In this document: positions 24,950 through 32,395 of the stretch, in pieces | Layout: each line of letters starts with the position of its first letter | How positions within the stretch are numbered: the first letter of the stretch is position 1 | Source: an uncultured beta proteobacterium | Lineage (GTDB): Bacteria; Pseudomonadota; Gammaproteobacteria; Burkholderiales; Burkholderiaceae_C | Length of the DNA: 33,514 nt | Direction: 5' to 3' | Assembly (NCBI GenBank): GCA_903885585.1 | Contig: CAISJH010000562.1 | Coordinates: 1-33,514 of the forward strand | The notes under the pieces: model-generated | Databases searched by the model: none | What the model was told of the DNA's origin: nothing | The model's input: only the letters and a program-made list of their open reading frames with translations | Position numbers and translations under genes: made by a program

Positions 24950-25744
24950 TCAAAGGGTGGTGAAGCCGCCGTCGACGGCTAGGTCGGAGCCCGTTATGAA
25001 CGATGAGGCATCGCTTGAAAGGAACAGCGCCGTGTTGGCAATCTCCACTGGCTGGCCGTAGCGCAGCAGCGGGTAGCGGGAAACCGTCTGGCGCTTGCCC
25101 TCGGGGTCGTCCTTGTAGCGGAAGGCAGTGCGGCTTGTCTCGACGCCGCCGGGCGAGATCGTGTTTACACGGATGTTGTCAGGCGCATGGTCCACCGCCA
25201 GGGTCTTAGCCAGCATGATCATCCCGCCTTTGGTAGTGCCATAAGCGGCGCGCCCTGCGCGTGCGACGTTGCCGTGCATTGATGCGATGTGGATGATGGA
25301 GCCACCTCCTGCCGCGATCATCGGTGGCAGCGCCGCACGGCTCACGAGGAAGGCACCGGTAAGGTTGATGCTGATCACTTCGTTCCATTCGGCCAGGCTG
25401 TAGTCGGTGATCTTTGCTGTCTTGTCTAGCATGGCGGCGCAGTGGACTAGCACATGGCAGTTACCGAGGGCTGCCACAGCATCAGAGATTGCTTTGTTAA
25501 CAGAAGCTTCAGACGCAACATCGCAGACAAGCGCAACTGCGCGGCCACCTTTTTGAACAATCTCTAGCGCCACGCTCTGTGCGGCTATGAGCGAAAGGTC
25601 TAGGCATGCAACGCTCGCGCCTGCGCCCGCTAGTATGCGGCACGTTGCAGATCCGATGGCGCCGCCACCGCCGGTGACGATGGCAATTTTGCCGTCGAGT
25701 CTGAAGTTGCCAGCGGCGCCAACAGGGACATAAGGCCCAATCAT
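24950..25744 (-). CDS. SDR family oxidoreductase, classical
   Basis: A 264-residue short-chain dehydrogenase: TGGGGAIG (24-31), catalytic Ser155, Tyr168 and Lys172 (YGTTK), and a C-terminal ITGSDLAVDGG. CAA replaces the usual NAG triad at residues 102-104. An Asp at the end of the second strand (CLDLS) suggests NAD(H). The N-terminus carries about 16 extra residues before the fold. The ATG at 25744 overlaps the stop of the Bug receptor gene (ATGA). Role inferred: oxidation of a hydroxyacyl-CoA or alcohol intermediate of this operon. Confidence 0.9.
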   Translation of the reverse strand: MIGPYVPVGAAGNFRLDGKIAIVTGGGGAIGSATCRILAGAGASVACLDLSLIAAQSVALEIVQKGGRAVALVCDVASEASVNKAISDAVAALGNCHVLVHCAAMLDKTAKITDYSLAEWNEVISINLTGAFLVSRAALPPMIAAGGGSIIHIASMHGNVARAGRAAYGTTKGGMIMLAKTLAVDHAPDNIRVNTISPGGVETSRTAFRYKDDPEGKRQTVSRYPLLRYGQPVEIANTALFLSSDASSFITGSDLAVDGGFTTL

Positions 25745-26718
25745 TCCAACGTTGCTCCAGAGCTCTTGATGATCGGAGCCCACTTTTCGCGCTCGCTGCG
25801 CAGCAACTTGGTGAAGTCAGCAGCCGAGCCGCCAATGGGAAAGAGGCCCGCGTCATAGAACTGCTGCTGCACCGAAGGGACCTTCATCGCGGCCATAGCG
25901 GCAGTCTGTAGTTTGATGATCACGGCCGGCGGCGTGGCTGCAGGTGCCATCAGGCCGCCGTAAGAGACCATCTCGTAACCCGGCACGCCGGCTTCAGCCA
26001 CCGTGGGCAGGTCGGGAAATGTCTTGGAGCGGTAGGGGTTGGTAGCTGCAATCACGCGCACCTTGCCCCCCTTGATCAGTTGGCCGGCGACGGCGGTGGA
26101 AAGAATGGCGGCGTCAATACGATCGCCCACGAGGTCGAGCAGGGCAGGGCTCTCACCTTTGTACGGCACGTGCGTCAGTTCGATCTGCGTCATGTAATTG
26201 AAGAGTTCCATAGCCAGGTGCTGCGGGCCGCCCGTGCCTGACGAGCCGTAGGTCAGCTTGCGTTCCTTGGCGAGCTTGATGAATTCCTGAACGTTCTTCA
26301 CGGGAAGGCCGTTGCGAACTATCAGAAGATGGTCATAGGTGACGATATGGCTGATGGAGGCGAGGTCTTTCTCGACCTTGTAGGAAAGGTTCGGGTCCAT
26401 AATCGGGCGCAACGTCAGATTTCCCGGACCGCCGAAGACCAGCGTGTAACCGTCAGCTGGCGACTTGGCCACCATGTCGGTGCCGATGACGCCAGCAACG
26501 CCTGGCTTGTTTTCGACGATCACGGTCTGGCCAAGCAGTTTGGCCATCTCGCCCGCGAGCAGGCGGGCCGACACGTCTGTGGCGCCGCCGGGTGGGTATG
26601 GCACGACGATGCGGACTGTCTTTTGTGGAAAGTTAGTCTGTGCAATGGAGGGCGAGTGGGAAAACAGGATACCGCAAGCCGCTAGGCCAAGCAAAGTAAA
26701 GTGGAAGAGTTTTTTCAT
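25741..26718 (-). CDS. Bug/TctC family periplasmic substrate-binding protein (third, divergent)
   Basis: The 325-residue Bug receptor has a signal peptide (MKKLFHFTLLGLAACGILF to about residue 25, ending SIAQ) and family motifs FPQKTVRIVVPYPPGGATD, ENKPGVAGVIGTD, PADGYTLVFG and YGSSGTGGPQHLAMELF. Its ligand loop PYPPGGATD is the common Bug form, unlike the PFGAGTTTD of the tandem pair, so it probably recognises a different acid. GGAG is 6 nt before the ATG at 26718, and a frame to 26730 is not supported. It sits third in the operon after the dehydrogenase and crotonase. Confidence 0.92.
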   Translation of the reverse strand: MKKLFHFTLLGLAACGILFSHSPSIAQTNFPQKTVRIVVPYPPGGATDVSARLLAGEMAKLLGQTVIVENKPGVAGVIGTDMVAKSPADGYTLVFGGPGNLTLRPIMDPNLSYKVEKDLASISHIVTYDHLLIVRNGLPVKNVQEFIKLAKERKLTYGSSGTGGPQHLAMELFNYMTQIELTHVPYKGESPALLDLVGDRIDAAILSTAVAGQLIKGGKVRVIAATNPYRSKTFPDLPTVAEAGVPGYEMVSYGGLMAPAATPPAVIIKLQTAAMAAMKVPSVQQQFYDAGLFPIGGSAADFTKLLRSEREKWAPIIKSSGATLE

Positions 26719-26759
26719 GGCTGTCTCCAAGTGATGTGAAAGTCTGAAAGGGATGTAAG

Positions 26760-27548
26760 TCAGTGGGTGCCGCGCAGCCTGTTGGCCATCGCGCGGACTG
26801 CGTCGTCGTGTTCAGGGGTACTGTGCGCGATTGCCTGGAACGCCGCCGACATCTCCAGGAGTGATTCGATTCTGGTGTGCTGGCCCTCGCGCAACAGGCG
26901 CTTGGACATTCGCAGCGCATGCGGTGGGTTGGCGGCAATGCGTGTTGCGAGCGATCGAGCCTCGGCCATGAGCTGGCCGGCTGGTACGACTTTTGAGACG
27001 AGGCCGCAGGCCAGTGCCTCAGCTGCATTGATGGCATCGCCAGTGAATGTCATCTCGGCCGCCTTTGACATGCCGACAGTCCGAGGCAGCAGCCAAGCAC
27101 CTCCGTCGCCAGGAATGATGCCGAGCTTGACGAAGCTCTCTGCAAAGCGCGCCGACTCTGAGGCGATCCTGATGTCGCACATGCAGGCCAGGTCACAGCC
27201 AGCGCCGATCGCCGGGCCGTTCACGGCTGCGATGGTCGGCACTTCAAGGTGATACAGCGCCAATGGGATGCGCTGGATGCCCAACCGGTAGCGGTTCTGG
27301 ATTTCGAGAGTGGAGCCTTGGGCGATGCCGAGCTTGTCACGCATGTGCTTGATGTTACCGCCCGCGCAGAATGCGCTGCCCGCGCCAGTGAGAATCACGC
27401 AGCGCGCCGACATGTCGTCGCGGATGCGCGCGCAGGCATTCACGAATTCGTCGAACTGCGCCTCATCCGATAGAGGATTGCGCTCTTCAGGCCGGTTCAT
27501 GGTCAGCGTGACAATGCCGTCCTGCTTTTCATAGATAAGGAAGTCCAT
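26760..27548 (-). CDS. Enoyl-CoA hydratase/isomerase family, PaaG-like active site
   Basis: A 262-residue crotonase. Oxyanion-hole segments are FCAGGNIKHM (60-69) and NGPAIGAGCDLACMCD (110-125). The second catalytic glutamate is kept (Glu165 in AEMTFTGD). The first is Phe139, and an acid, Asp148, appears in IIPGDGGAWLLPR, the loop where PaaG-type ring-opened/epoxide isomerases have their Asp. The protein could therefore be an isomerase or a hydratase of unusual substrate. ATG shares a base with the stop of the dehydrogenase gene (TGATG). Confidence 0.9.
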   Translation of the reverse strand: MDFLIYEKQDGIVTLTMNRPEERNPLSDEAQFDEFVNACARIRDDMSARCVILTGAGSAFCAGGNIKHMRDKLGIAQGSTLEIQNRYRLGIQRIPLALYHLEVPTIAAVNGPAIGAGCDLACMCDIRIASESARFAESFVKLGIIPGDGGAWLLPRTVGMSKAAEMTFTGDAINAAEALACGLVSKVVPAGQLMAEARSLATRIAANPPHALRMSKRLLREGQHTRIESLLEMSAAFQAIAHSTPEHDDAVRAMANRLRGTH

Positions 27549-28735
27549 CAGCAGTGCATCCCCATTTGACGCGCGATGATGCGCAGCTGGATCTCTGGCG
27601 TGCCCTCTCCGATGTATGACTCTGGGCCATCGCGAAATAGTCGTGGGATTCCGCTTTCTTCCATGTAGCCATAACCGCCGTGCAGGTTAACGGCCTGCTG
27701 CGTGCAGAAGATCACGGCGTCGGCTGTCATGAACTTGCCCATGGATGCACAGCGGTGCGATTCCCTGCCGGCAATCACGTCCTTCGCGGCGCTATAGACC
27801 ATGAGTCGCGCGGCTTCGATGCGTGCGGCCATTTCGGCCACCTTGAAAGCCACGCCCTGAAACTGGCCGATCTTCTTGCTGAAGGCCTCACGCTCCTGCG
27901 CATATTTGAGAGTTTTCTCCATCGCGATTTGCGCAATACCAAGGCCGCGCGTTGCCTGCATCACACGGCCCGAAGATAGAGTCGACTTGAGCTGCGAAAG
28001 GCCACCGCCGACTTCGCCGAGCAGATGGCCGGCACCGACGCGCACATCGCTGAAAGATACCAGCGCTGTTGACGATGAATGGTTGCCGAGCTTGTCCAAG
28101 GGCGATGCCTCGATGCCCTTGAGATTGCGATCCACAATGAACAGCGAAATTGCATCGGGTTTGCGCTCTGGCGAGGTACGCGCCGCGAGGATGTAGTAGT
28201 CGGCAATCGTGCCGTTGGTGATGTAGACCTTGCTGCCGGAGATGATCCAGCCATCGCCGTCACGGCGAGCACGAGTCTTGATGCCCTGCACGTCGCTGCC
28301 AGCATCAGGCTCAGTCAGCGCGAAGGCGCCGATGCGTTCTGCCTTAAGGGCAGGGAACATGAACTCGCGCTTTTGCGCTTCGCTACCGAGTTCATAAAGG
28401 GGGCGCACGGCAAGATGCTGGTGTGCGAAAACGCCAGCTGAGACACCTGCCGGAATTCGCGTGAGCTCTTCGTAATAGACGCAACCAAGTAGGATGTCGC
28501 CGCCGCCACCGCCCAGTTCTTCAGGATAGTCGGGCGCGAGAAAGCCACCCTCAGCAAGCACCTTATAGACCTCGCGAGGGAACTGCCTGTCACGCTCGCC
28601 CTGTAACGCCAGAGGCTCCAAACGCTTGGTTACAAAACGGCGAAACTGATCTCGGAACTGGAGGTGCTCTGGCGCGAGCAGTACGTCGGCCGCAAAATAA
28701 GTTTGCTGCCCATTTACATCCATGTTGACGGCCAT
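27548..28735 (-). CDS. Acyl-CoA dehydrogenase, short/medium-chain type
   Basis: The 395-residue enzyme starts the long leftward operon. Motifs are FALTEPDAGSDVQG, VYITNGTIADYYI, NLHGGYGYMEESGIPRLFRD and YIGEGTPEIQLRIIARQ. The catalytic base is at the usual place, Glu377 in IGEGT, and the helix-G position is Gly (SSGRVMQ). It should oxidise an acyl-CoA to its 2-enoyl form and feed ETF. AAGGAG lies 5 nt before the ATG. It is one of a divergent pair of dehydrogenases with the gene at 28892, across a promoter holding the 20-bp-spaced repeats. Confidence 0.92.
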   Translation of the reverse strand: MAVNMDVNGQQTYFAADVLLAPEHLQFRDQFRRFVTKRLEPLALQGERDRQFPREVYKVLAEGGFLAPDYPEELGGGGGDILLGCVYYEELTRIPAGVSAGVFAHQHLAVRPLYELGSEAQKREFMFPALKAERIGAFALTEPDAGSDVQGIKTRARRDGDGWIISGSKVYITNGTIADYYILAARTSPERKPDAISLFIVDRNLKGIEASPLDKLGNHSSSTALVSFSDVRVGAGHLLGEVGGGLSQLKSTLSSGRVMQATRGLGIAQIAMEKTLKYAQEREAFSKKIGQFQGVAFKVAEMAARIEAARLMVYSAAKDVIAGRESHRCASMGKFMTADAVIFCTQQAVNLHGGYGYMEESGIPRLFRDGPESYIGEGTPEIQLRIIARQMGMHC

Positions 28736-28891
28736 CTTTCTCCTTCATCAACGAACGGGCCTTTTTAGGCTTTGTAATTGATCATACCCCACTCATTTCA
28801 TTTTCGGTAATGATATTTCATTTTGTTGAATACCATGTAAAATACCTGTACATTCCACTATCTCACTTCTGATTTCATTTATAAATGGCCA
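28736..28891. promoter_or_regulatory. Divergent promoter with 20-bp-spaced direct repeats
   Basis: ATTTCATTTT occurs at 28795-28804 and again at 28815-28824, exactly 20 bp apart, and a third near-copy ATTTCATTTA at 28872-28881. The same layout with ATTTCGTTT is found at 15239-15268. For the leftward operon TATGAT (28786 to 28781, minus strand) is a good -10, with TTACCG 18 bp upstream as a weak -35. The first repeat would then fall between -35 and -10. For the rightward gene TAAAAT (28838-28843) is a possible -10 and the second repeat would overlap its -35 region. This fits control of both directions by one regulator. Confidence 0.62.
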
Positions 28892-30040
28892 ATGAATAAG
28901 TACTTCCTGACTGAGGAGCAGCTCGCTATCCAGGAGGGCATCAGGCGCTTTTGCGACGAGGCCATTGCACCACTTGCAAGCAAGATAGACGAGACTGGCG
29001 AGTTTCCGCATGCCATCTTCCGACAGCTGGGCGAACTGGGTTACATGGGGGTTTCAACTCCCGTGGGGCTTGGCGGCGGCGGGCTTGACCTCGTATCGAT
29101 TTGCTTGGTTTTGGAGGAGATCTCCAAAGCATCGGGCGCCGTGGGAAGCTCTTACAACGCGCATATTGGCCTTGCCACCACCGTCATCAGCGAGTTCGGC
29201 TCCGACGAGCAGAAGCGCAAGTACCTGCCCGACCTCACGTCGGGCCGAAAGATAGGCGCCTTTGGCCTAACCGAGCCGGGCGGCGGGTCAAATGCTGGCG
29301 CCCCTTCCACGCGTGCGGTGCTGAAAAACGGCGATTGGTACATCACCGGCTCAAAGGCCTTCAACACCAACGGCTTCGTGGCGGACACCTTCGTCATCAC
29401 TGCCAAAACCGACAACGGCGTGACAGCTTTCATCTTGGAGCGCGGCATGCCGGGCTTCGAAATCGGCCCACCCGACAAGAAGATGGGCGTGAGTGGTTCG
29501 CCCACCAGTACGCTTTATTTTCAAGACGTGAAGGTGCCAGATGCCAACCGCGTCGGCGAGGAGGGCAAGGGTTTTCGCAAGTTCGCGCGCACACTAGATA
29601 AAGGGCGAGTCAATGTGTCGGCGCTATCGGTGGGCTTGGCGCAGGCAAGTTATGAAGCAGCGGTGGCTTATTCAAAAGAACGCACACAGTTCGGAAAGCC
29701 GATTGGTGCTTTTCAGGGGATTCATTTCCAGCTGGCTGAAATGGCAACCGACATTGAGGCCGCGCGCCTGATGATGCTGAATGTAGCGCGCATGTACGAC
29801 TCCGGCCAGCCCATCAAGATGGAAGCCGCCATGGCGAAGTACTTTGCCGCCGAAGCTAGCCTTCGGGTGTGCGACAAGGCCATCGAAATTTTTGGCGGCT
29901 ATGGGTATTTGCGCGATTTTCCAGTCGAGCGGTACTACCGCGACGCAAAGATGTATCAGATCGGCGAGGGTACGAGTCAGATCCAGCGGATCATCATTGC
30001 GCGCGAAATTCTGGGCAAAGCAATCGTCAGTTTTGCTTGA
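28892..30040 (+). CDS. Acyl-CoA dehydrogenase, short-chain type
   Basis: A 382-residue acyl-CoA dehydrogenase with [48 protein letters not shown] and [21 protein letters not shown]. The C-terminal base Glu359 is in place and the helix-G position is non-acidic (DKGRVN), as in short-chain and 2-methyl-branched-chain enzymes. No clear ribosome site precedes the ATG at 28892. A five-codon frame ATG-GCC-AAT-GAA-TAA (28885-28899) overlaps the start and could affect initiation. It begins the rightward transcript that continues through the MaoC stub to the AMACR-like gene. Confidence 0.92.
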   Translation: MNKYFLTEEQLAIQEGIRRFCDEAIAPLASKIDETGEFPHAIFRQLGELGYMGVSTPVGLGGGGLDLVSICLVLEEISKASGAVGSSYNAHIGLATTVISEFGSDEQKRKYLPDLTSGRKIGAFGLTEPGGGSNAGAPSTRAVLKNGDWYITGSKAFNTNGFVADTFVITAKTDNGVTAFILERGMPGFEIGPPDKKMGVSGSPTSTLYFQDVKVPDANRVGEEGKGFRKFARTLDKGRVNVSALSVGLAQASYEAAVAYSKERTQFGKPIGAFQGIHFQLAEMATDIEAARLMMLNVARMYDSGQPIKMEAAMAKYFAAEASLRVCDKAIEIFGGYGYLRDFPVERYYRDAKMYQIGEGTSQIQRIIIAREILGKAIVSFA

Positions 30041-30081
30041 TGGGCCAAGCATTGCAGCGCCTTCGTCCTCCCGGAGAATCC

Positions 30082-30177
30082 ATGAACAACGAACTCGAAA
30101 CAATCGGTCTTGGCCTGATCTGGGAGAAGCTGCCGCTGGGCATGCTTTGTAGAGCAGGCTTTGAAAGGGGACTTTGA
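30082..30177 (+). pseudogene. MaoC-type dehydratase N-terminal stub (31 aa)
   Basis: A short frame starts at an ATG with GGAG 6 nt upstream and encodes 31 residues. GLGLIWEKLPLGM (residues 9-21) aligns with GMGWYWDDLKVGQ of the MaoC protein at 20987 and with the general MaoC opening. The normal continuation (F-R-T-x-x-R-T-I-T-E-x-D) is missing; the frame runs into LCRAGFERGL and a TGA one base before the ATG of the next gene. I read this as a MaoC gene reduced by internal deletion to its start, with ribosome site retained. It may still be translated and help couple the following gene. Confidence 0.5.
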
Positions 30178-30178
30178 G

Positions 30179-31312
30179 ATGGGACCTCTTGCTGGACTGA
30201 AGATCGTCGAATTCGCAGGCATCGGGCCTGGCCCGTTCGCCGCGATGCTGTTGGCTGACCTTGGCGCGGAGATTATTCGAATCGAGCGCAAGGAGTTTTC
30301 ATGCATGGGTCTGCAGCGTCCTCGTGAATACGACTACGCCATGCGTAACCGGACCACCATCCATCTTGACCTCAAGTCGCCACAAGGCGTCGAATTCGCA
30401 CTGCGCCTAGTTGACCAAGCGGATGCACTAATGGAAGGATTCCGACCGCAGGTCATGGAGCGCCTCGGGGTAGGGCCCAATGTCTGTATAACGCGCAATC
30501 CCAAACTGGTCTACGGGAGAATCACTGGTTGGGGCCAGAGCGGACCACTCGCGCTCGCGGCGGGGCATGATCTGAACTACATCGCTCTCACGGGCGCACT
30601 TCACGCAATAGGTCGGCAAGGGCAAGCGCCGGCCATTCCACTTAATTTACTGGGCGACTATGCGGGAGGTTCTCTTTATCTCGTGATCGGCATGCTCAGT
30701 GCACTGCACGAGGCAAAGTCATCTGGGCGTGGACAAGTCGTCGATGCAGCAATTGTGGACGGTGTAGCTTCGCTGTCGACACAGCTCTATGGAATGATCA
30801 AGTCTGGTTTACTCAATCACGAACGCGGAACTAACTTCATCGATTCGGGCGCACATTTTTACGACGTCTACGAATGTGCCGACGGCAAATGGATCTCCAT
30901 CGCACCAGTCGAGTCCAAGTTCTATGCGCTTATGCTGCAGTTGGTCGGCGTCGACATCGAAACACCGCAGTTGCAGCGCGCAGGTTGGCCCGCTGCAAAA
31001 GTAAAAATAGCTCAGCGCGTCCGAACCAAAACGCGTGACGAGTGGACTCAACTGCTAGAAGGCACCGACATGTGCTTCGCCCCCGTATTGGATCTCGATG
31101 AAGCGATCGATCACCCGCACATGAAGGCCCGTGGCATTTTTGTGGACATCGCAGGGGAAGTTCAGCCTGGCCCAGCGCCGCGCTTTAGCCGAAGTGACCC
31201 GGGGACACCGAAACCGGGCGTGGTGGCCACCCATGAAACAGTATGCGGCTTACTGCACGGATGGTTGGATGAAAAAGAAGTAAATGCCGCATACGAGGCA
31301 GGCACGATATGA
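30179..31312 (+). CDS. CaiB/BaiF family, alpha-methylacyl-CoA racemase-like
   Basis: A 377-residue class III fold protein closest to alpha-methylacyl-CoA racemase (AMACR/MCR), which inverts the 2-methyl centre of acyl-CoAs so that the S form can be dehydrogenated. Both acid/base residues are present with exact spacing: His130 in AAGHDLNYIALTG and Asp160 in LLGDYAGGSLYL are 30 apart, as His126/Asp156 in the mycobacterial enzyme. The start PLAGLKIVEFAGIGPGPFA is typical. ATG at 30179 has AAGGGGA about 8 nt upstream; a TTG at 30161 is less likely. A racemase here strongly suggests that 2-methyl-branched acyl-CoAs occur in the pathway. Confidence 0.88.
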   Translation: MGPLAGLKIVEFAGIGPGPFAAMLLADLGAEIIRIERKEFSCMGLQRPREYDYAMRNRTTIHLDLKSPQGVEFALRLVDQADALMEGFRPQVMERLGVGPNVCITRNPKLVYGRITGWGQSGPLALAAGHDLNYIALTGALHAIGRQGQAPAIPLNLLGDYAGGSLYLVIGMLSALHEAKSSGRGQVVDAAIVDGVASLSTQLYGMIKSGLLNHERGTNFIDSGAHFYDVYECADGKWISIAPVESKFYALMLQLVGVDIETPQLQRAGWPAAKVKIAQRVRTKTRDEWTQLLEGTDMCFAPVLDLDEAIDHPHMKARGIFVDIAGEVQPGPAPRFSRSDPGTPKPGVVATHETVCGLLHGWLDEKEVNAAYEAGTI

Positions 31313-31449
31313 GCAACGCGGCTAGTCGGATGGGGCGCCTTGCTGGTAAGACGACATTTATCAAAGCTGAAGTAGAAGCGGAGTTTGGGCAGGCAACCCC
31401 GCGACGCTTCGATTTGGAAGTTGCATACGTCGTCCTTACAGATCCATGA
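31309..31449 (+). pseudogene. 46-aa stub overlapping the racemase gene, SDR-like start
   Basis: A frame of 46 residues begins in an ATGA overlap with the racemase-like gene, as functional operon genes here do. MGRLAGKTTFI (8-18) looks like the first strand of a short-chain dehydrogenase (M-x-x-L-x-G-K-x-x-x-I), but the glycine-rich cofactor loop that should follow is missing; the frame goes to KAEVEAEFGQATPRRFDLEV and stops. This suggests a gene cut down by internal deletion and now fused out of context. It is followed by AT-rich non-coding sequence. Confidence 0.4.
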
Positions 31450-31520
31450 GAAGTATCAAATACTGTAGTGGCCTACCTGCCGATTTAATTTGGTGCCGAC
31501 TTAAGCTTGTTTTCTCGTTC

Positions 31521-31554
31521 CTGTATTGTTTTCATTACAGAAAAGGATTGTTTT
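31521..31554. promoter_or_regulatory. Possible operator/promoter before the SDR gene
   Basis: In AT-rich DNA 50-80 bp ahead of the SDR start, CTGTA (31521-31525) and TACAG (31536-31540) form an inverted repeat around 10 bp, and ATTGTTTT is directly repeated at 31525 and 31547. This could be an operator or part of a promoter; no clear -35/-10 pair stands out. Confidence 0.25.
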
Positions 31555-31603
31555 AAAAAAATCAATGTAACACTGGCAATAGATTTAACCCATTGGAGTT
31601 TTC

Positions 31604-32395
31604 ATGGATCTGTATTTGAGTGGTAAACATATTTTGATTACTGGCGGCAGCAAAGGCATTGGCTTAGCCTGTGCTGAAGCATTTTTGGCAGAGGGCGCTC
31701 GCGTCAGTTTGGTGTCTCGCAGCGAGTCCAACTTGGAGCGAGCGCTAGAGCGGTTGGCCGGCCATGGTGTAAACCGCGTCAGTGCGTACGCCGCAGACTT
31801 AACCCAGCCCGCTTCTGCACAAACTGCACTATCAGCAGCCATTGCAGATTTTGGGCCTTTGGATGTGCTGGTCAATTCAGCGGGTGCCGCCAAGCACACG
31901 CCTGCGCCGGAGTTAACACCACAAGCTTGGCAAGACGCAATGCAAGCCAAATACTTTAGCTATATCCACATGATCAACCCAGTCATTAAACAAATGGCTC
32001 AGCGCGGCAAGGGTAGTATTGTCAATGTGGTGGGCAATGGCGGCAAAGTGGCTAGCCCTACTCATTTGGCGGGTGGTGCAGCCAATGCTGCACTAATGTT
32101 GGCAACGGCTGGGCTGGCTAATGCCTTCGCTTCGCAGGGCATTCGAGTCAATGCTATCAACCCAGGACTGACACGTACTGATCGATTGCAAGAGGTCATG
32201 GCAGCCGATGCGATTTTGCAGGGCATCGAAATAGATGAAGTCATGAAACGCGCTGTGGCCAAAATTCCAATAGGTCGGATGGCAGAGCCCGAAGAAATTG
32301 CCCGAGTTGTCTTGTTCTTGGCGTCTGACGCTGCCAGTTATGTGACGGGCATCAACATGAGTATGGATGGGTCAACCACACCCTTGCTAGTTTAA
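31604..32395 (+). CDS. Atypical SDR-fold protein without the YxxxK active site
   Basis: A 263-residue SDR-fold protein with a normal cofactor loop TGGSKGIG (13-20), NSAG (91-94) and a C-terminal YVTGINMSMDGS. At the active site the expected Ser-Tyr-x-x-x-Lys is gone: the aligned stretch reads HLAGGAANAAL, with Gly157 at the Tyr and Asn161 at the Lys position, and Gly near 144 for Ser. It still should bind NAD(P) but not do classical hydride chemistry through Tyr/Lys. GGAG stands 6 nt before the ATG. Base composition is visibly more AT-rich than the catabolic genes to the left, so it may have a different origin. Confidence 0.85.
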   Translation: MDLYLSGKHILITGGSKGIGLACAEAFLAEGARVSLVSRSESNLERALERLAGHGVNRVSAYAADLTQPASAQTALSAAIADFGPLDVLVNSAGAAKHTPAPELTPQAWQDAMQAKYFSYIHMINPVIKQMAQRGKGSIVNVVGNGGKVASPTHLAGGAANAALMLATAGLANAFASQGIRVNAINPGLTRTDRLQEVMAADAILQGIEIDEVMKRAVAKIPIGRMAEPEEIARVVLFLASDAASYVTGINMSMDGSTTPLLV

